From NCBI GenBank assembly GCA_002705165.1, contig PAJC01000019.1, positions 23,363-29,806 on the forward strand: a stretch of DNA of 6,444 nt. The letters are read 5' to 3'. The stretch comes from Planctomycetaceae bacterium (GTDB lineage Bacteria; Planctomycetota; Planctomycetia; Pirellulales; Pirellulaceae). The position numbers and the translations under genes were made by a program. This document shows, piece by piece, positions 1 to 6,444 of the stretch. Within the stretch, counting starts at the first letter, position 1. Every line of letters starts with the position of its first letter. The notes below the pieces were generated by a model, which was given only the letters and a program-made list of their open reading frames with translations, was not told the origin of the DNA and searched no databases.

Positions 1-455
1 ACGTTGATTGAAACATTAGTAAATGTGTAAAGACGGCCAATCCATTGCTTATCCTGAATTACACTCTCGGTACGGACCGGTTGGTTTTGTTGATCAAACC
101 CCGTAATCGATTGCCGTTGAATCTCAACGTCCGACCCTTCGAGATATGCGATCACTTTGTGTGGAGCTCTGGATGAGGCCGTTGCTCGGTCGATCCAAAT
201 GATTGCTCGATTACTGGTAGCAGAGAATAACCCGTGACGAATGACGCATTGTTCTACTTCCCAGATTTCATAATGACCCTGATTCCAAAAGTTTCCTCGC
301 TGCCCTGTGATCAGTACTGGTGTTTGAATATCTTGATCTGCAAATTCGATCTGTTGCCCATGAAGCTGATTGGTAAATAGACCGCCGAATAAAAGCAAGA
401 GCGTGATAACAACATGCCGCGCAACGATTCTTGCTATGTCAGTGGGACCTGACAC
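1..455 (-). CDS. Putative exported protein, possibly OstA/LptA-like (3' end beyond window)
   Basis: The minus strand is open from position 647 to the left edge, and no ATG lies in this frame. I chose GTG at 453-455 because the first ~34 residues then form a clear signal peptide: basic residues R9 and R13, a hydrophobic core VVITLLLLFGGLF at about 15-27, and likely cleavage near HG-Q (33/34). Other possible starts are GTG at 558-560, with AAGGA ten bases upstream, and GTG at 498-500; both would put the hydrophobic segment well inside the protein. The 151 visible codons continue with a beta-rich segment containing CVIRHGLFSATSNRAIIWID, then VIAYLEGSDVEI. This alternation resembles the repeating beta strands of OstA/LptA-type periplasmic proteins, but the resemblance is from memory and weak. 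No catalytic motif is visible. It lies in the same direction as the upstream glycosyltransferase gene, 192 bases after its stop. That the frame is coding is fairly secure; the function is not. Confidence 0.65.
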   Translation of the reverse strand, partial: MSGPTDIARIVARHVVITLLLLFGGLFTNQLHGQQIEFADQDIQTPVLITGQRGNFWNQGHYEIWEVEQCVIRHGLFSATSNRAIIWIDRATASSRAPHKVIAYLEGSDVEIQRQSITGFDQQNQPVRTESVIQDKQWIGRLYTFTNVSIN

Positions 456-647
456 AGCTAGTAGAGGCGATTTGAGGTTGGGACGAGCCTGATACAACAC
501 GATTCTAGATCGGCATCCTTGCCAAGGATCAATGGAATATTCAAGGCATTGTGATAGCACTCGCCAACAATCCTTATTGACGACACTGAGATGCCTATAA
601 TTCCGAAAATTATAGGGATTTACCCAGTCTGTAACAATGCGAATCGG
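456..647. other. Intergenic gap between glycosyltransferase and exported-protein genes
   Basis: This 192-base stretch separates two minus-strand genes. The frame of the downstream gene stays open through all of it, so part may be coding if translation starts at GTG 558-560. The predicted residues here lack any feature I recognise. The only structure I see is the inverted repeat at 594-616. A promoter for the downstream gene could lie here, but I found no convincing -35/-10 pair. Confidence 0.5.
594..616. repeat. Perfect 9-bp inverted repeat (possible hairpin)
   Basis: The arms CCTATAATT and AATTATAGG are perfect reverse complements around a 5-base loop (603-607). The structure starts 31 bases past the stop of the minus-strand glycosyltransferase gene. 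A transcript hairpin could weakly terminate or stabilise the 3' end of that mRNA. However, the stem is AT-rich apart from its two outer C-G pairs, and no U-tract follows, so it does not fit a classical intrinsic terminator. A protein-binding operator is an alternative. Confidence 0.45.
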
Positions 648-1931
648 TTAGGTGTCAGACTTGGATTTGGGGCCTAGAAACGAAACGGCAGCAACCAGAC
701 ATAGTAGGGGGATAAGAGGTGCTCGCATTCGCATGTTAGACCAGAAAACAGCATGCAAGAAAGTAAAAGAAAGAGCTATGCAAAAACCGGCAAACAGACC
801 TGAATGAAACCATTGCCGAAAGTGAAATAGCGTGAAATTAAGCACAAGCAGGTAGATCAGCGTGTACCAAATACCAATAGCATATCGCTCAGTGTCACTT
901 CTCTCAGGCATGGCTGTGGGAAGAGGAGTCCAAAATGCTTTCACGCGAGCGAGGCAGCCAAGAACGAAATCGACAGGATTTTCTTTAATATGGTAAAAGG
1001 CCACTGAATAGGTGAAGTTGTCACGTTCGGCTTCGTTTCGTTTGACAATGGGTTGCTTTAGAGAGGCTTCAGCTGACCAAAAGTCATATCCTGGATTTTC
1101 AGATATATTAAAACGCCGCACGCCTTCATCGAATTCATCCGCAGCATAGATGGATATATCCTGATTTAACTGTTGGTAGTACAGAGGGTTATTACCGAGT
1201 AGAAGCGTGTACCCTCCATGAGTAGTGGCGAGAATCGGCTTATCAAACAATTGGTAGTTTCGATAAATCCAAGGGATCAGCGTCAGTAGTATTAAGCTGC
1301 CAATCGCAAAACTAGTCATTAATCTTTTTAGCAAACTTGTCGGTGAGATTAGCAGTAGCAGTATCAGGCTCAGCAATGCGTACACGTAGAATGTTGGTCG
1401 ACAGTATCCCGCCAGTGAAAAGCTTAGTGCCGTTAGAAGAGTGTTTAAGGCCCCCGGATTTTCCAGTAGTTTGGCCACTCGGAGCATCGTTAGTACGGCT
1501 AGAAACGTTGCCAGTGTTTCAGTCATGATCCAGGTCGCTTGATGCAACAGAATTGGATCAATCATGACTAAGATACCAGCGAACCAACCTGTCTTCTCAT
1601 CTTTGATATGTCGGCCTAAGCAGAAAGTTAGCCAAACCGTCCCCATGGCTAATACAACATGTAAGATCATAATCCATGCTTTTGCCGTCAGTCCTGCCTT
1701 AAGGCCAGCGGCAATAAGCAATGGGTATAGGATTGGCCGAAATGCCGTAGGCTCATCATGAAGTTGGTAGGAGGAAGAATCTGCGAGGGTTTGACCAAGA
1801 TGCAGGTATCGGTCTACATCGCGCTCCAAACTTTCGGAAAACTGATCTCCCAAAATCAACAAAATCGTCGTGCGGAAAACACATACCGCTAGCAGCAACC
1901 AGAGCAATTTGTTTTTCGGTTTTGTGCTCAT
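648..1931 (-). CDS. GT-C family integral membrane glycosyltransferase (PMT/ArnT-like, GT39/GT83 type)
   Basis: The 427-residue protein has the layout of polyprenyl-phosphate-sugar-dependent transferases, which move a sugar from a lipid carrier onto a lipid, protein or glycan on the outer face of the cytoplasmic membrane. A first membrane segment (about 9-28) is followed by the acidic loop motif ERDVDRY (D38, D40; the likely catalytic/metal-contact loop) and by FRPILYP (64-70). Further family-like signatures are TETLATFL (137-144), PWIYRNY (220-226), THGGYTLLLGNNP (237-249) and RMRAPLIP (401-408). I count about nine to eleven hydrophobic segments, with a soluble loop at about 250-345, as expected for PMT_2-type proteins. 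The ATG lies 7 bases after the stop of the upstream DUF4159 gene and has no Shine-Dalgarno sequence, so co-transcription and translational coupling are likely. Donor and acceptor cannot be read from the sequence; length and motifs look intact. Confidence 0.85.
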   Translation of the reverse strand: MSTKPKNKLLWLLLAVCVFRTTILLILGDQFSESLERDVDRYLHLGQTLADSSSYQLHDEPTAFRPILYPLLIAAGLKAGLTAKAWIMILHVVLAMGTVWLTFCLGRHIKDEKTGWFAGILVMIDPILLHQATWIMTETLATFLAVLTMLRVAKLLENPGALNTLLTALSFSLAGYCRPTFYVYALLSLILLLLISPTSLLKRLMTSFAIGSLILLTLIPWIYRNYQLFDKPILATTHGGYTLLLGNNPLYYQQLNQDISIYAADEFDEGVRRFNISENPGYDFWSAEASLKQPIVKRNEAERDNFTYSVAFYHIKENPVDFVLGCLARVKAFWTPLPTAMPERSDTERYAIGIWYTLIYLLVLNFTLFHFRQWFHSGLFAGFCIALSFTFLHAVFWSNMRMRAPLIPLLCLVAAVSFLGPKSKSDT

Positions 1932-1938
1932 AGGTTTA

Positions 1939-4269
1939 TCACTGTTGCAAAGCGTAGATCACAATGTTAGTACCAAGTTTGGCAGCATCTTTTTGAAGAT
2001 AGCCTTTGCATTCCAGCGAGTTTTGATTTTCCAACGCGCAACTGAGGTCAAAGGGAGAAAACGCCACGGCCAGGCGGCCGTTCAGAATAATTCCGTCGAC
2101 GTGAGGAGTCACCGAAGACTCGCGGGCTTGAATACGTTGCCCGTCCATTTGTGTTGCCGGAGATCGGAGGGTAATTTTACCGACGTCAAAGCCACCAAAG
2201 TCATTGGTAAACATTTCGTGATCTGACGGGAGGCGGCGCAGAACTTGTTCCGGGAAGATGATTCTCATTTCCCGACGGAACGATTCAGTGAATTGCGGAC
2301 TGGCGCAAATCGAGTCTCCGAAGATAAATCCACCGTTCCCCACAAAAGTTTTAAGTGCTTGACGTTCCGCGACAGACCATTGGAAAGTCCGTCGGCCATG
2401 CAAGAACAAAACTGGATAGCGTTCCAGTGTATCTGTGAGGGAAATAACCTGTGTTCCCGCCGAGACTCGGATGCCGGCTTCTTTTTGCAGACTCGCCAGC
2501 AAGTTATTGAGGGCATTAGGGGCGTCGTTACTTCCTCCAAGATGACTGATTTTTGGGATCTGAAGTGTTTTACGTAACACAGATGTAGTATTGGTTGTAT
2601 CAAATGTCACCTGCGGGCGTTCCAGTTTTTCTTTGAGTTGACGATTGGTGGCATACGTCAAGACATTCGTTCCAATGGCCAGTCGGTCCCGAATGTCTTG
2701 CTGAATATTGTCGGGAATTCCTGAGTCCGGTCGAGGATTATACAGTTCCCAGTAGCAACCCAGATCAATTGATGCGTAGACAATACTTGTACGACAGCAG
2801 GACTGAATCCCGTGAAGTTTTCCAATAAACTCAGGAGGTATGTTTTGATCAGCAAACCATATAGCGTGGTCAGGTGGTAGTGGAGTTAGTTGACTGTCGG
2901 GGAACAGTTCAGCCATGGCTCGACGGAACTCCTGATCGAATTGCACATCTCCGCAAGCATTTTCGACGAATAGGAACCCGCCTTGATTAACGTATTGTTT
3001 AATTAACTCTCGATGTTTTGGTGTCCAAGACAAGGGCCCCTTGCCACTGAGAAACAGGACAGGTGATTCCATCAGGTCAGAAAGATTGGAGATTTCCAGT
3101 TCCAGAGTCTGCCAGGTGAGATACATATCCCAGCGCTTCTCGGTCTGCATCACAAGGTTTTGCAGGTCTTGTGGATGTTGATTCCCTTGCTGTTCTTCAC
3201 CATAAGCCAGTTTGGAAATGGCGATAGGGCGACGTCCTTTGGCAAGGAATAATAGGGCGAACGATGAGGCAATCATAGGGTTGCTTTCACCATGCGAAAG
3301 GCTTCCACGCCAACTACCGCGTAGCTGATCTTGCAATCCGACGATGTGCTCACATCCCATGCGGTACCAGTCAGTGTTACCGATAAACCGTGTCCCGGTC
3401 AGCCTTCCCACTCGTTCAATGCAGTACATTTGATAGTAGTAGGCTGAACTGGATGCCGTGGCTCCGACTTTAATATTACGTCCCAACCAGATCATCCCTC
3501 GATCGATAGCATCACGTTCGGGAGGATCACCACAACAATTTACCTGCCCATTAGTAAACCGGTTCTTTTCTTTCCCAGCTTTTCCACGAGTCACCATGAG
3601 AGAAGCAACGCCGGCGCAGGTCATGCTGATGGTTGGCTTCACCCCAAATTTGGAATCATAATTCCAGCCTCCATTGGCAGTTTGTCGGGAAGTCCAGTAC
3701 TGTTCAGCTTTGTTCCACGTGGAATTAGGTATGAGAATGCCTTGGCGTTCGGCTTCATAAAGTGCGAGTAGAGCGAATTGACTGTTAGACGGATCGGAGG
3801 AAACACTTTGTTCCAGATACCCCCAGCCACCGGACTCCGTTTGTGTACCTACCAACCACTCAGCCAACCTCTTTATATGTAGCTTATCCTTCTGCGGCTC
3901 GGCCTGACAAAAAACCATCAGTTGTAGTGAGACCACATAAGTCGTCCCGGAGGCAGGGGCAGACCGGATGTATTTGAGTGCTTTGGAAACGGTCTGATCC
4001 TGACCATCGTAGCCGCAATTAAGGAGAGCCAACGTGGTAAGACTGGTCACACCGTTGGGGAACAGTACAGTCCCGTTGGGAGCAGCAAAGTCCGGATAGG
4101 AGCCATCCTCTTTTTGTTGGCCACGGAGGAACTTAACTCCTTTTTCTATCGCGGTATTAACTTGTTGTGCTGTGATGTCGGCCTGTGCAGAGTTCAGCGA
4201 AGTGCCTAGGACAATCAGTGCTGTCAGTGCGATCGTAAAAATAGATTGGATAGGGGTGTGACGAAACAT
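1939..4269 (-). CDS. Exported protein: squalene-cyclase-like toroid followed by two DUF4159 domains
   Basis: This 776-residue protein starts with a signal peptide (hydrophobic 8-22, probable cleavage after AQA, residue 30), so it should act outside the cytoplasm. Residues ~34-345 are helical repeats with QW-like motifs of the prenyltransferase/squalene-hopene-cyclase alpha/alpha toroid: QQKEDGSYPDF (51-61), TQTESGGWGY (142-151), RQTANGGWNY (195-204), QDQLRGSWRGS (313-323). I see no DxDD acid motif of true hopene cyclases, so terpene cyclisation is unlikely. Two DUF4159 domains follow (about 369-541 and 587-775), each with PVLFL, a GGF strand, a Cys-containing turn, QF..(E/S)FRR, and a PxDH motif (465-468; 681-684). 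DUF4159 is thought to have a glutamine-amidotransferase-like fold, with unknown function. There are 14 cysteines, four at matching positions in the two copies. It is the first gene of the leftward group, with the glycosyltransferase gene 7 bases downstream, and is divergent from the MoxR gene. The ATG at 4267-4269 lacks a clear ribosome-binding site. Confidence 0.88.
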   Translation of the reverse strand: MFRHTPIQSIFTIALTALIVLGTSLNSAQADITAQQVNTAIEKGVKFLRGQQKEDGSYPDFAAPNGTVLFPNGVTSLTTLALLNCGYDGQDQTVSKALKYIRSAPASGTTYVVSLQLMVFCQAEPQKDKLHIKRLAEWLVGTQTESGGWGYLEQSVSSDPSNSQFALLALYEAERQGILIPNSTWNKAEQYWTSRQTANGGWNYDSKFGVKPTISMTCAGVASLMVTRGKAGKEKNRFTNGQVNCCGDPPERDAIDRGMIWLGRNIKVGATASSSAYYYQMYCIERVGRLTGTRFIGNTDWYRMGCEHIVGLQDQLRGSWRGSLSHGESNPMIASSFALLFLAKGRRPIAISKLAYGEEQQGNQHPQDLQNLVMQTEKRWDMYLTWQTLELEISNLSDLMESPVLFLSGKGPLSWTPKHRELIKQYVNQGGFLFVENACGDVQFDQEFRRAMAELFPDSQLTPLPPDHAIWFADQNIPPEFIGKLHGIQSCCRTSIVYASIDLGCYWELYNPRPDSGIPDNIQQDIRDRLAIGTNVLTYATNRQLKEKLERPQVTFDTTNTTSVLRKTLQIPKISHLGGSNDAPNALNNLLASLQKEAGIRVSAGTQVISLTDTLERYPVLFLHGRRTFQWSVAERQALKTFVGNGGFIFGDSICASPQFTESFRREMRIIFPEQVLRRLPSDHEMFTNDFGGFDVGKITLRSPATQMDGQRIQARESSVTPHVDGIILNGRLAVAFSPFDLSCALENQNSLECKGYLQKDAAKLGTNIVIYALQQ

Positions 4270-4517
4270 TGGTGTCCCGATAGGTAGTGGTTATCAGCAG
4301 TGCTAACGAATTTAATGGCCAAAGTTATTTTATGTAGTTAGCAGCTATTTACAGCGATTCGAATATTAATTTAGGGATGAACGATAAACGAGGCAACGTG
4401 AATCTGCAAATATGACTGGTCACGGGTCTTATAAAGTCGAATTGTTATGGACATAGAACGAGACTTATTCAATGATACGCTGCTGGAAAATACTTTCATT
4501 ACAGGAACAAAGAGACC
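4270..4517. promoter_or_regulatory. Divergent intergenic region, expected to hold promoters for both gene groups
   Basis: The 248 bases lie between two genes that point away from each other, so by position they should contain both promoters and any shared control site. The region is AT-rich in the middle. On the plus strand TATAAA (about 4430-4435) could be a -10 element ahead of the MoxR gene, but no good -35 box lies at the right distance. On the minus strand several AT-rich hexamers around 4310-4370 could serve, none with a clear partner. An 8-bp palindrome ATTCGAAT is at 4357-4364, and a spaced inverted repeat is at 4301-4343. The promoter assignment rests on geometry, not on a motif. Confidence 0.4.
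4301..4343. repeat. Spaced 7-bp inverted repeat in the divergent promoter region
   Basis: TGCTAAC (4301-4307) and GTTAGCA (4337-4343) are exact reverse complements separated by 29 AT-rich bases. They lie 32 to 74 bases upstream of the start of the DUF4159 gene. Two half-sites in this position could bind a regulator, but a pair of 7-bp arms at this distance can also arise by chance. Confidence 0.25.
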
Positions 4518-5534
4518 GTGTCGAACAGTCAAAAGAGCTTAGGGGACATTTTGCAGGAGTTCGCACATCATCGCAAAGTGATGCAGCAGGAATTGCAGAA
4601 AATCATCATTGGCCAACACGACGTAATTGAGCAGTTGTTCGCGGCCATTTTCACGCGAGGTCATTGTTTGTTGGAAGGTGTTCCTGGTCTTGCCAAGACA
4701 TTGATGGTTAGTACGCTTGCTAGAATTCTGGACGTGTCATTTAACCGAATCCAGTTTACTCCGGATCTCATGCCGAGTGACATTACCGGGACGAATGTGC
4801 TGGATGAGGATGACCAAGGTAAGCGAGCGTTTCGTTTTGTGAAGGGGCCTATTTTCACCAATATCCTGTTGGCAGATGAAATCAACCGAACACCGCCGAA
4901 AACACAGGCCGCTTTACTACAGGCAATGCAGGAGCGTGAAGTAACCATCTCCGGTAAAACTTATGACCTGCCTCAACCGTTTTTTACAATCGCCACTCAA
5001 AATCCCATCGAACAGGAAGGGACCTATCCACTGCCGGAAGCGCAGTTAGATCGCTTTATGTTTAACATCAAAGTTGGTTACCCATCAGCAACTGAAGAAG
5101 AACAGATTCTGGCTGCGACAACACGCAACGAAACTCCGGAAGTCAAAAAGATTTTGTCGGCGAAAGCAATTGTTAATCTGCAAAAGCTGGTTAATAGTAT
5201 TGCTGTCAGTGAACAGATTATAAAATACGCAGCGCGACTCGTTCGAGCGACTCGTCCAGATGATAGCGAATCTCCTGAATTTATCCGCGAATTAGTAGAT
5301 TGGGGAGCAGGCCCTCGTGCCGGGCAATTTCTAATTCAGGGTGGTAAGGCCATCGCTGCGATGGCCGGTAGGTTCAGCGTAGCTGTTGCAGATATTCAGC
5401 GGATTGCCGTGCCGGTATTACGTCACCGCGTAAGTACAAACTTCCAGGCTCAGGCTGAAGGAATGGACACAGAAGCGATTGTTTTGAAGTTACTTGATGA
5501 AATACAGCCTCCAAATGCGGGAAAATACGAGTAA
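4518..5534 (+). CDS. MoxR-family AAA+ ATPase
   Basis: The 338-residue protein is a typical full-length MoxR ATPase, a cytoplasmic AAA+ chaperone that uses ATP to remodel or activate partner proteins, often together with VWA-domain proteins. Visible motifs in order are Walker A GVPGLAKT (54-61), Walker B ILLADEINR (116-124; D120, E121), sensor 1 ATQNP with N162, the arginine-finger motif EAQLDRF (R179), and the family motif GAGPRAG (264-270) with sensor-2 arginine R267 in the lid domain. All key residues are present. The start is GTG: an in-frame stop lies at 4473-4475 and no ATG, GTG or TTG occurs between, so GTG 4518 is the first possible start. AGGA at 4503-4506 is 11 bases away, a poor Shine-Dalgarno. 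The DUF58 gene follows 12 bases after the stop, forming the usual MoxR-DUF58 operon. Confidence 0.95.
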   Translation: MSNSQKSLGDILQEFAHHRKVMQQELQKIIIGQHDVIEQLFAAIFTRGHCLLEGVPGLAKTLMVSTLARILDVSFNRIQFTPDLMPSDITGTNVLDEDDQGKRAFRFVKGPIFTNILLADEINRTPPKTQAALLQAMQEREVTISGKTYDLPQPFFTIATQNPIEQEGTYPLPEAQLDRFMFNIKVGYPSATEEEQILAATTRNETPEVKKILSAKAIVNLQKLVNSIAVSEQIIKYAARLVRATRPDDSESPEFIRELVDWGAGPRAGQFLIQGGKAIAAMAGRFSVAVADIQRIAVPVLRHRVSTNFQAQAEGMDTEAIVLKLLDEIQPPNAGKYE

Positions 5535-5546
5535 GCGCAAAGACCA

Positions 5547-6443
5547 ATGACCGCAGTAGAATCTTATCTGAAACCCGAAGTAATTACTCAGATCAAGCGA
5601 CTTGACTTGCGCGCTCAATTCGTCGTGAAAGGATTTTTGCAAGGTCTGCATGCTTCCCCCTTTCAGGGATTTTCCGTGGAGTTTTCCGAGCATCGACGCT
5701 ATGCGTACGGGGATGATCCTGCCAATATCGATTGGCTGGTATATGCAAAAACCGACAACTATTACGTAAAGAAGTTTGAAGCCGAAACTAATATCACTGG
5801 TTACGTGGCGATGGATTTAAGTAAGTCGATGGGTTTTACCTATCGTCAGGAACTCACTAAATTTGATTACTCTATCTGCCTGGCGGCTGCATTGTGTTAC
5901 CTGATGATTCATCAACAGGATCCGGTTGGTCTAGTCACGTTTGATGAAAAAATAAGGAACTGCTTGCCTCCTAAATCCAGAAGATCACAACTCGCCAACA
6001 TTCTGTCGCATCTATCGCAACTTAAACCTGCCGGTCAAACGGATATAGCCATGAGCCTTGGCCAATTAGCGGCCATGTTAAAGCAACGTAGTTTGGTCAT
6101 GGTATTCTCTGATTTTCTCACCGACACCCCCCCCGTTTTTCAGTCTCTCCGAAGGCTTCGCCATGGAGGACATGATGTCATTTTATTTCATGTCCTGGAT
6201 GAAGCTGAAGTCACGTTTCCGTTTGATGGTATGGTGCAATTGCATGATCCGGAATCAGAAGACACCTTGGTAGTAGAGGCAGAGGGCTATCGACAGGACT
6301 ATGCTCAGGAGATCGCAAGTTTTCGGGAAGAATACGCTTCCGAGTGTCGCAATCTGGGAGTTGATTACGTTCCTTTAGATACAAGCATGCAATTTGATCA
6401 TGCTTTGATGGAGTACTTAATGAGTCGGCGTAGCCGTTGTTAA
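5547..6443 (+). CDS. DUF58 (VWA-like) domain protein, partner of MoxR
   Basis: The 298 residues hold the family signature in full: SPFQGFSVEFSEHR (37-50), YGDDPANIDW (54-63), AKTDNYYVKKFE (67-78). A VWA-like fold follows with the MIDAS metal-site residues DLSKS (D90, S92, S94), T165, and D189 in FSDF. The acidic residues and serines needed to bind a divalent cation are present, so the site looks functional. No signal peptide or clear membrane helix is seen, so it is probably cytoplasmic and may link the MoxR ATPase to its targets. The ATG lies 12 bases after the MoxR stop without a clear ribosome-binding site, suggesting coupled translation. The stop TAA is at 6441-6443, one base before the window ends, so the gene is complete. 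In related operons BatA-like membrane VWA genes often follow; that part is outside the window. Confidence 0.94.
   Translation: MTAVESYLKPEVITQIKRLDLRAQFVVKGFLQGLHASPFQGFSVEFSEHRRYAYGDDPANIDWLVYAKTDNYYVKKFEAETNITGYVAMDLSKSMGFTYRQELTKFDYSICLAAALCYLMIHQQDPVGLVTFDEKIRNCLPPKSRRSQLANILSHLSQLKPAGQTDIAMSLGQLAAMLKQRSLVMVFSDFLTDTPPVFQSLRRLRHGGHDVILFHVLDEAEVTFPFDGMVQLHDPESEDTLVVEAEGYRQDYAQEIASFREEYASECRNLGVDYVPLDTSMQFDHALMEYLMSRRSRC
6127..6134 (+). repeat. Run of eight C within the DUF58 gene
   Basis: The homopolymer encodes the end of T194 plus P195 and P196, just after the MIDAS aspartate D189, and is followed by G and five T. The reading frame is intact through it. A one-base slip here would remove the last third of the protein. 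Confidence 0.8.
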
Positions 6444-6444
6444 G

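Noticed and set aside
181..300. Possible frameshift in the left-edge gene
   Set aside because: Re-reading the minus strand across the 240/241 junction showed one continuous frame; the apparent shift was a misread codon boundary.
437..454. Short inverted repeat TGTCA/TGACA around the GTG start of the left-edge gene
   Set aside because: Five-base arms are expected by chance and I see no other sign of a control site there.
1870..2226. A 118-codon plus-strand open frame across the junction of the glycosyltransferase and DUF4159 genes
   Set aside because: It is antisense to two solid genes, without a ribosome-binding site or protein-like sequence.
2245..2603. Open frames of about 110 codons on both strands inside the DUF4159 gene
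   Set aside because: They lie within a well-supported coding region, have no domain-like composition and are shadows of the real frame.
4357..4364. Palindrome ATTCGAAT in the divergent promoter region
   Set aside because: An 8-base palindrome occurs about once per 256 bases by chance, so alone it does not support an operator.
4447..4542. A 31-codon plus-strand ORF (ATG 4447, TAG 4540-4542) overlapping the MoxR GTG start, possible leader peptide
   Set aside because: No ribosome-binding site, no recognisable peptide features and a length expected by chance; it remains only a remote possibility for translational coupling to the GTG start.

Overview
The window looks like ordinary bacterial chromosome, most likely from a planctomycete. 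That is an inference from gene content: an exported toroid + DUF4159 protein beside a MoxR ATPase and a DUF58 protein. Weak or absent Shine-Dalgarno sequences at all five gene starts and moderate base composition fit this. No RNA gene, mobile element, CRISPR array or integration scar was seen.

The layout is two divergent gene groups around a 248-base spacer at 4270-4517. Leftward (minus strand) run three genes: a 776-residue exported protein made of a squalene-cyclase-like alpha/alpha toroid plus two DUF4159 domains (1939-4269); a GT-C membrane glycosyltransferase only 7 bases downstream (648-1931); and, after a 192-base gap holding a perfect 9-bp inverted repeat, the 5' part of a gene for an exported protein that runs off the left edge (1-455). 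This third gene has no ATG in frame and would be missed by an ATG-only search. Rightward (plus strand) run a MoxR-type AAA+ ATPase with a GTG start (4518-5534) and a DUF58 protein with an intact MIDAS-type metal site (5547-6443), 12 bases apart.

MoxR + DUF58 pairs are thought to act as an ATP-driven chaperone plus a metal-dependent adaptor. In many bacteria the next genes in such operons encode membrane VWA (BatA-like) proteins, so the operon probably continues past 6444. The minus-strand group looks like envelope biogenesis: a lipid-linked sugar transferase and two secreted proteins. A joint role of the two divergent groups in maturing or building something in the cell envelope is plausible but unproven.

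The most interesting items are the tandem DUF4159 duplication with cysteines kept at matching positions in both copies, the uncharacterised exported gene on the left edge, and the divergent arrangement itself. I found no convincing evidence of an entirely new system.
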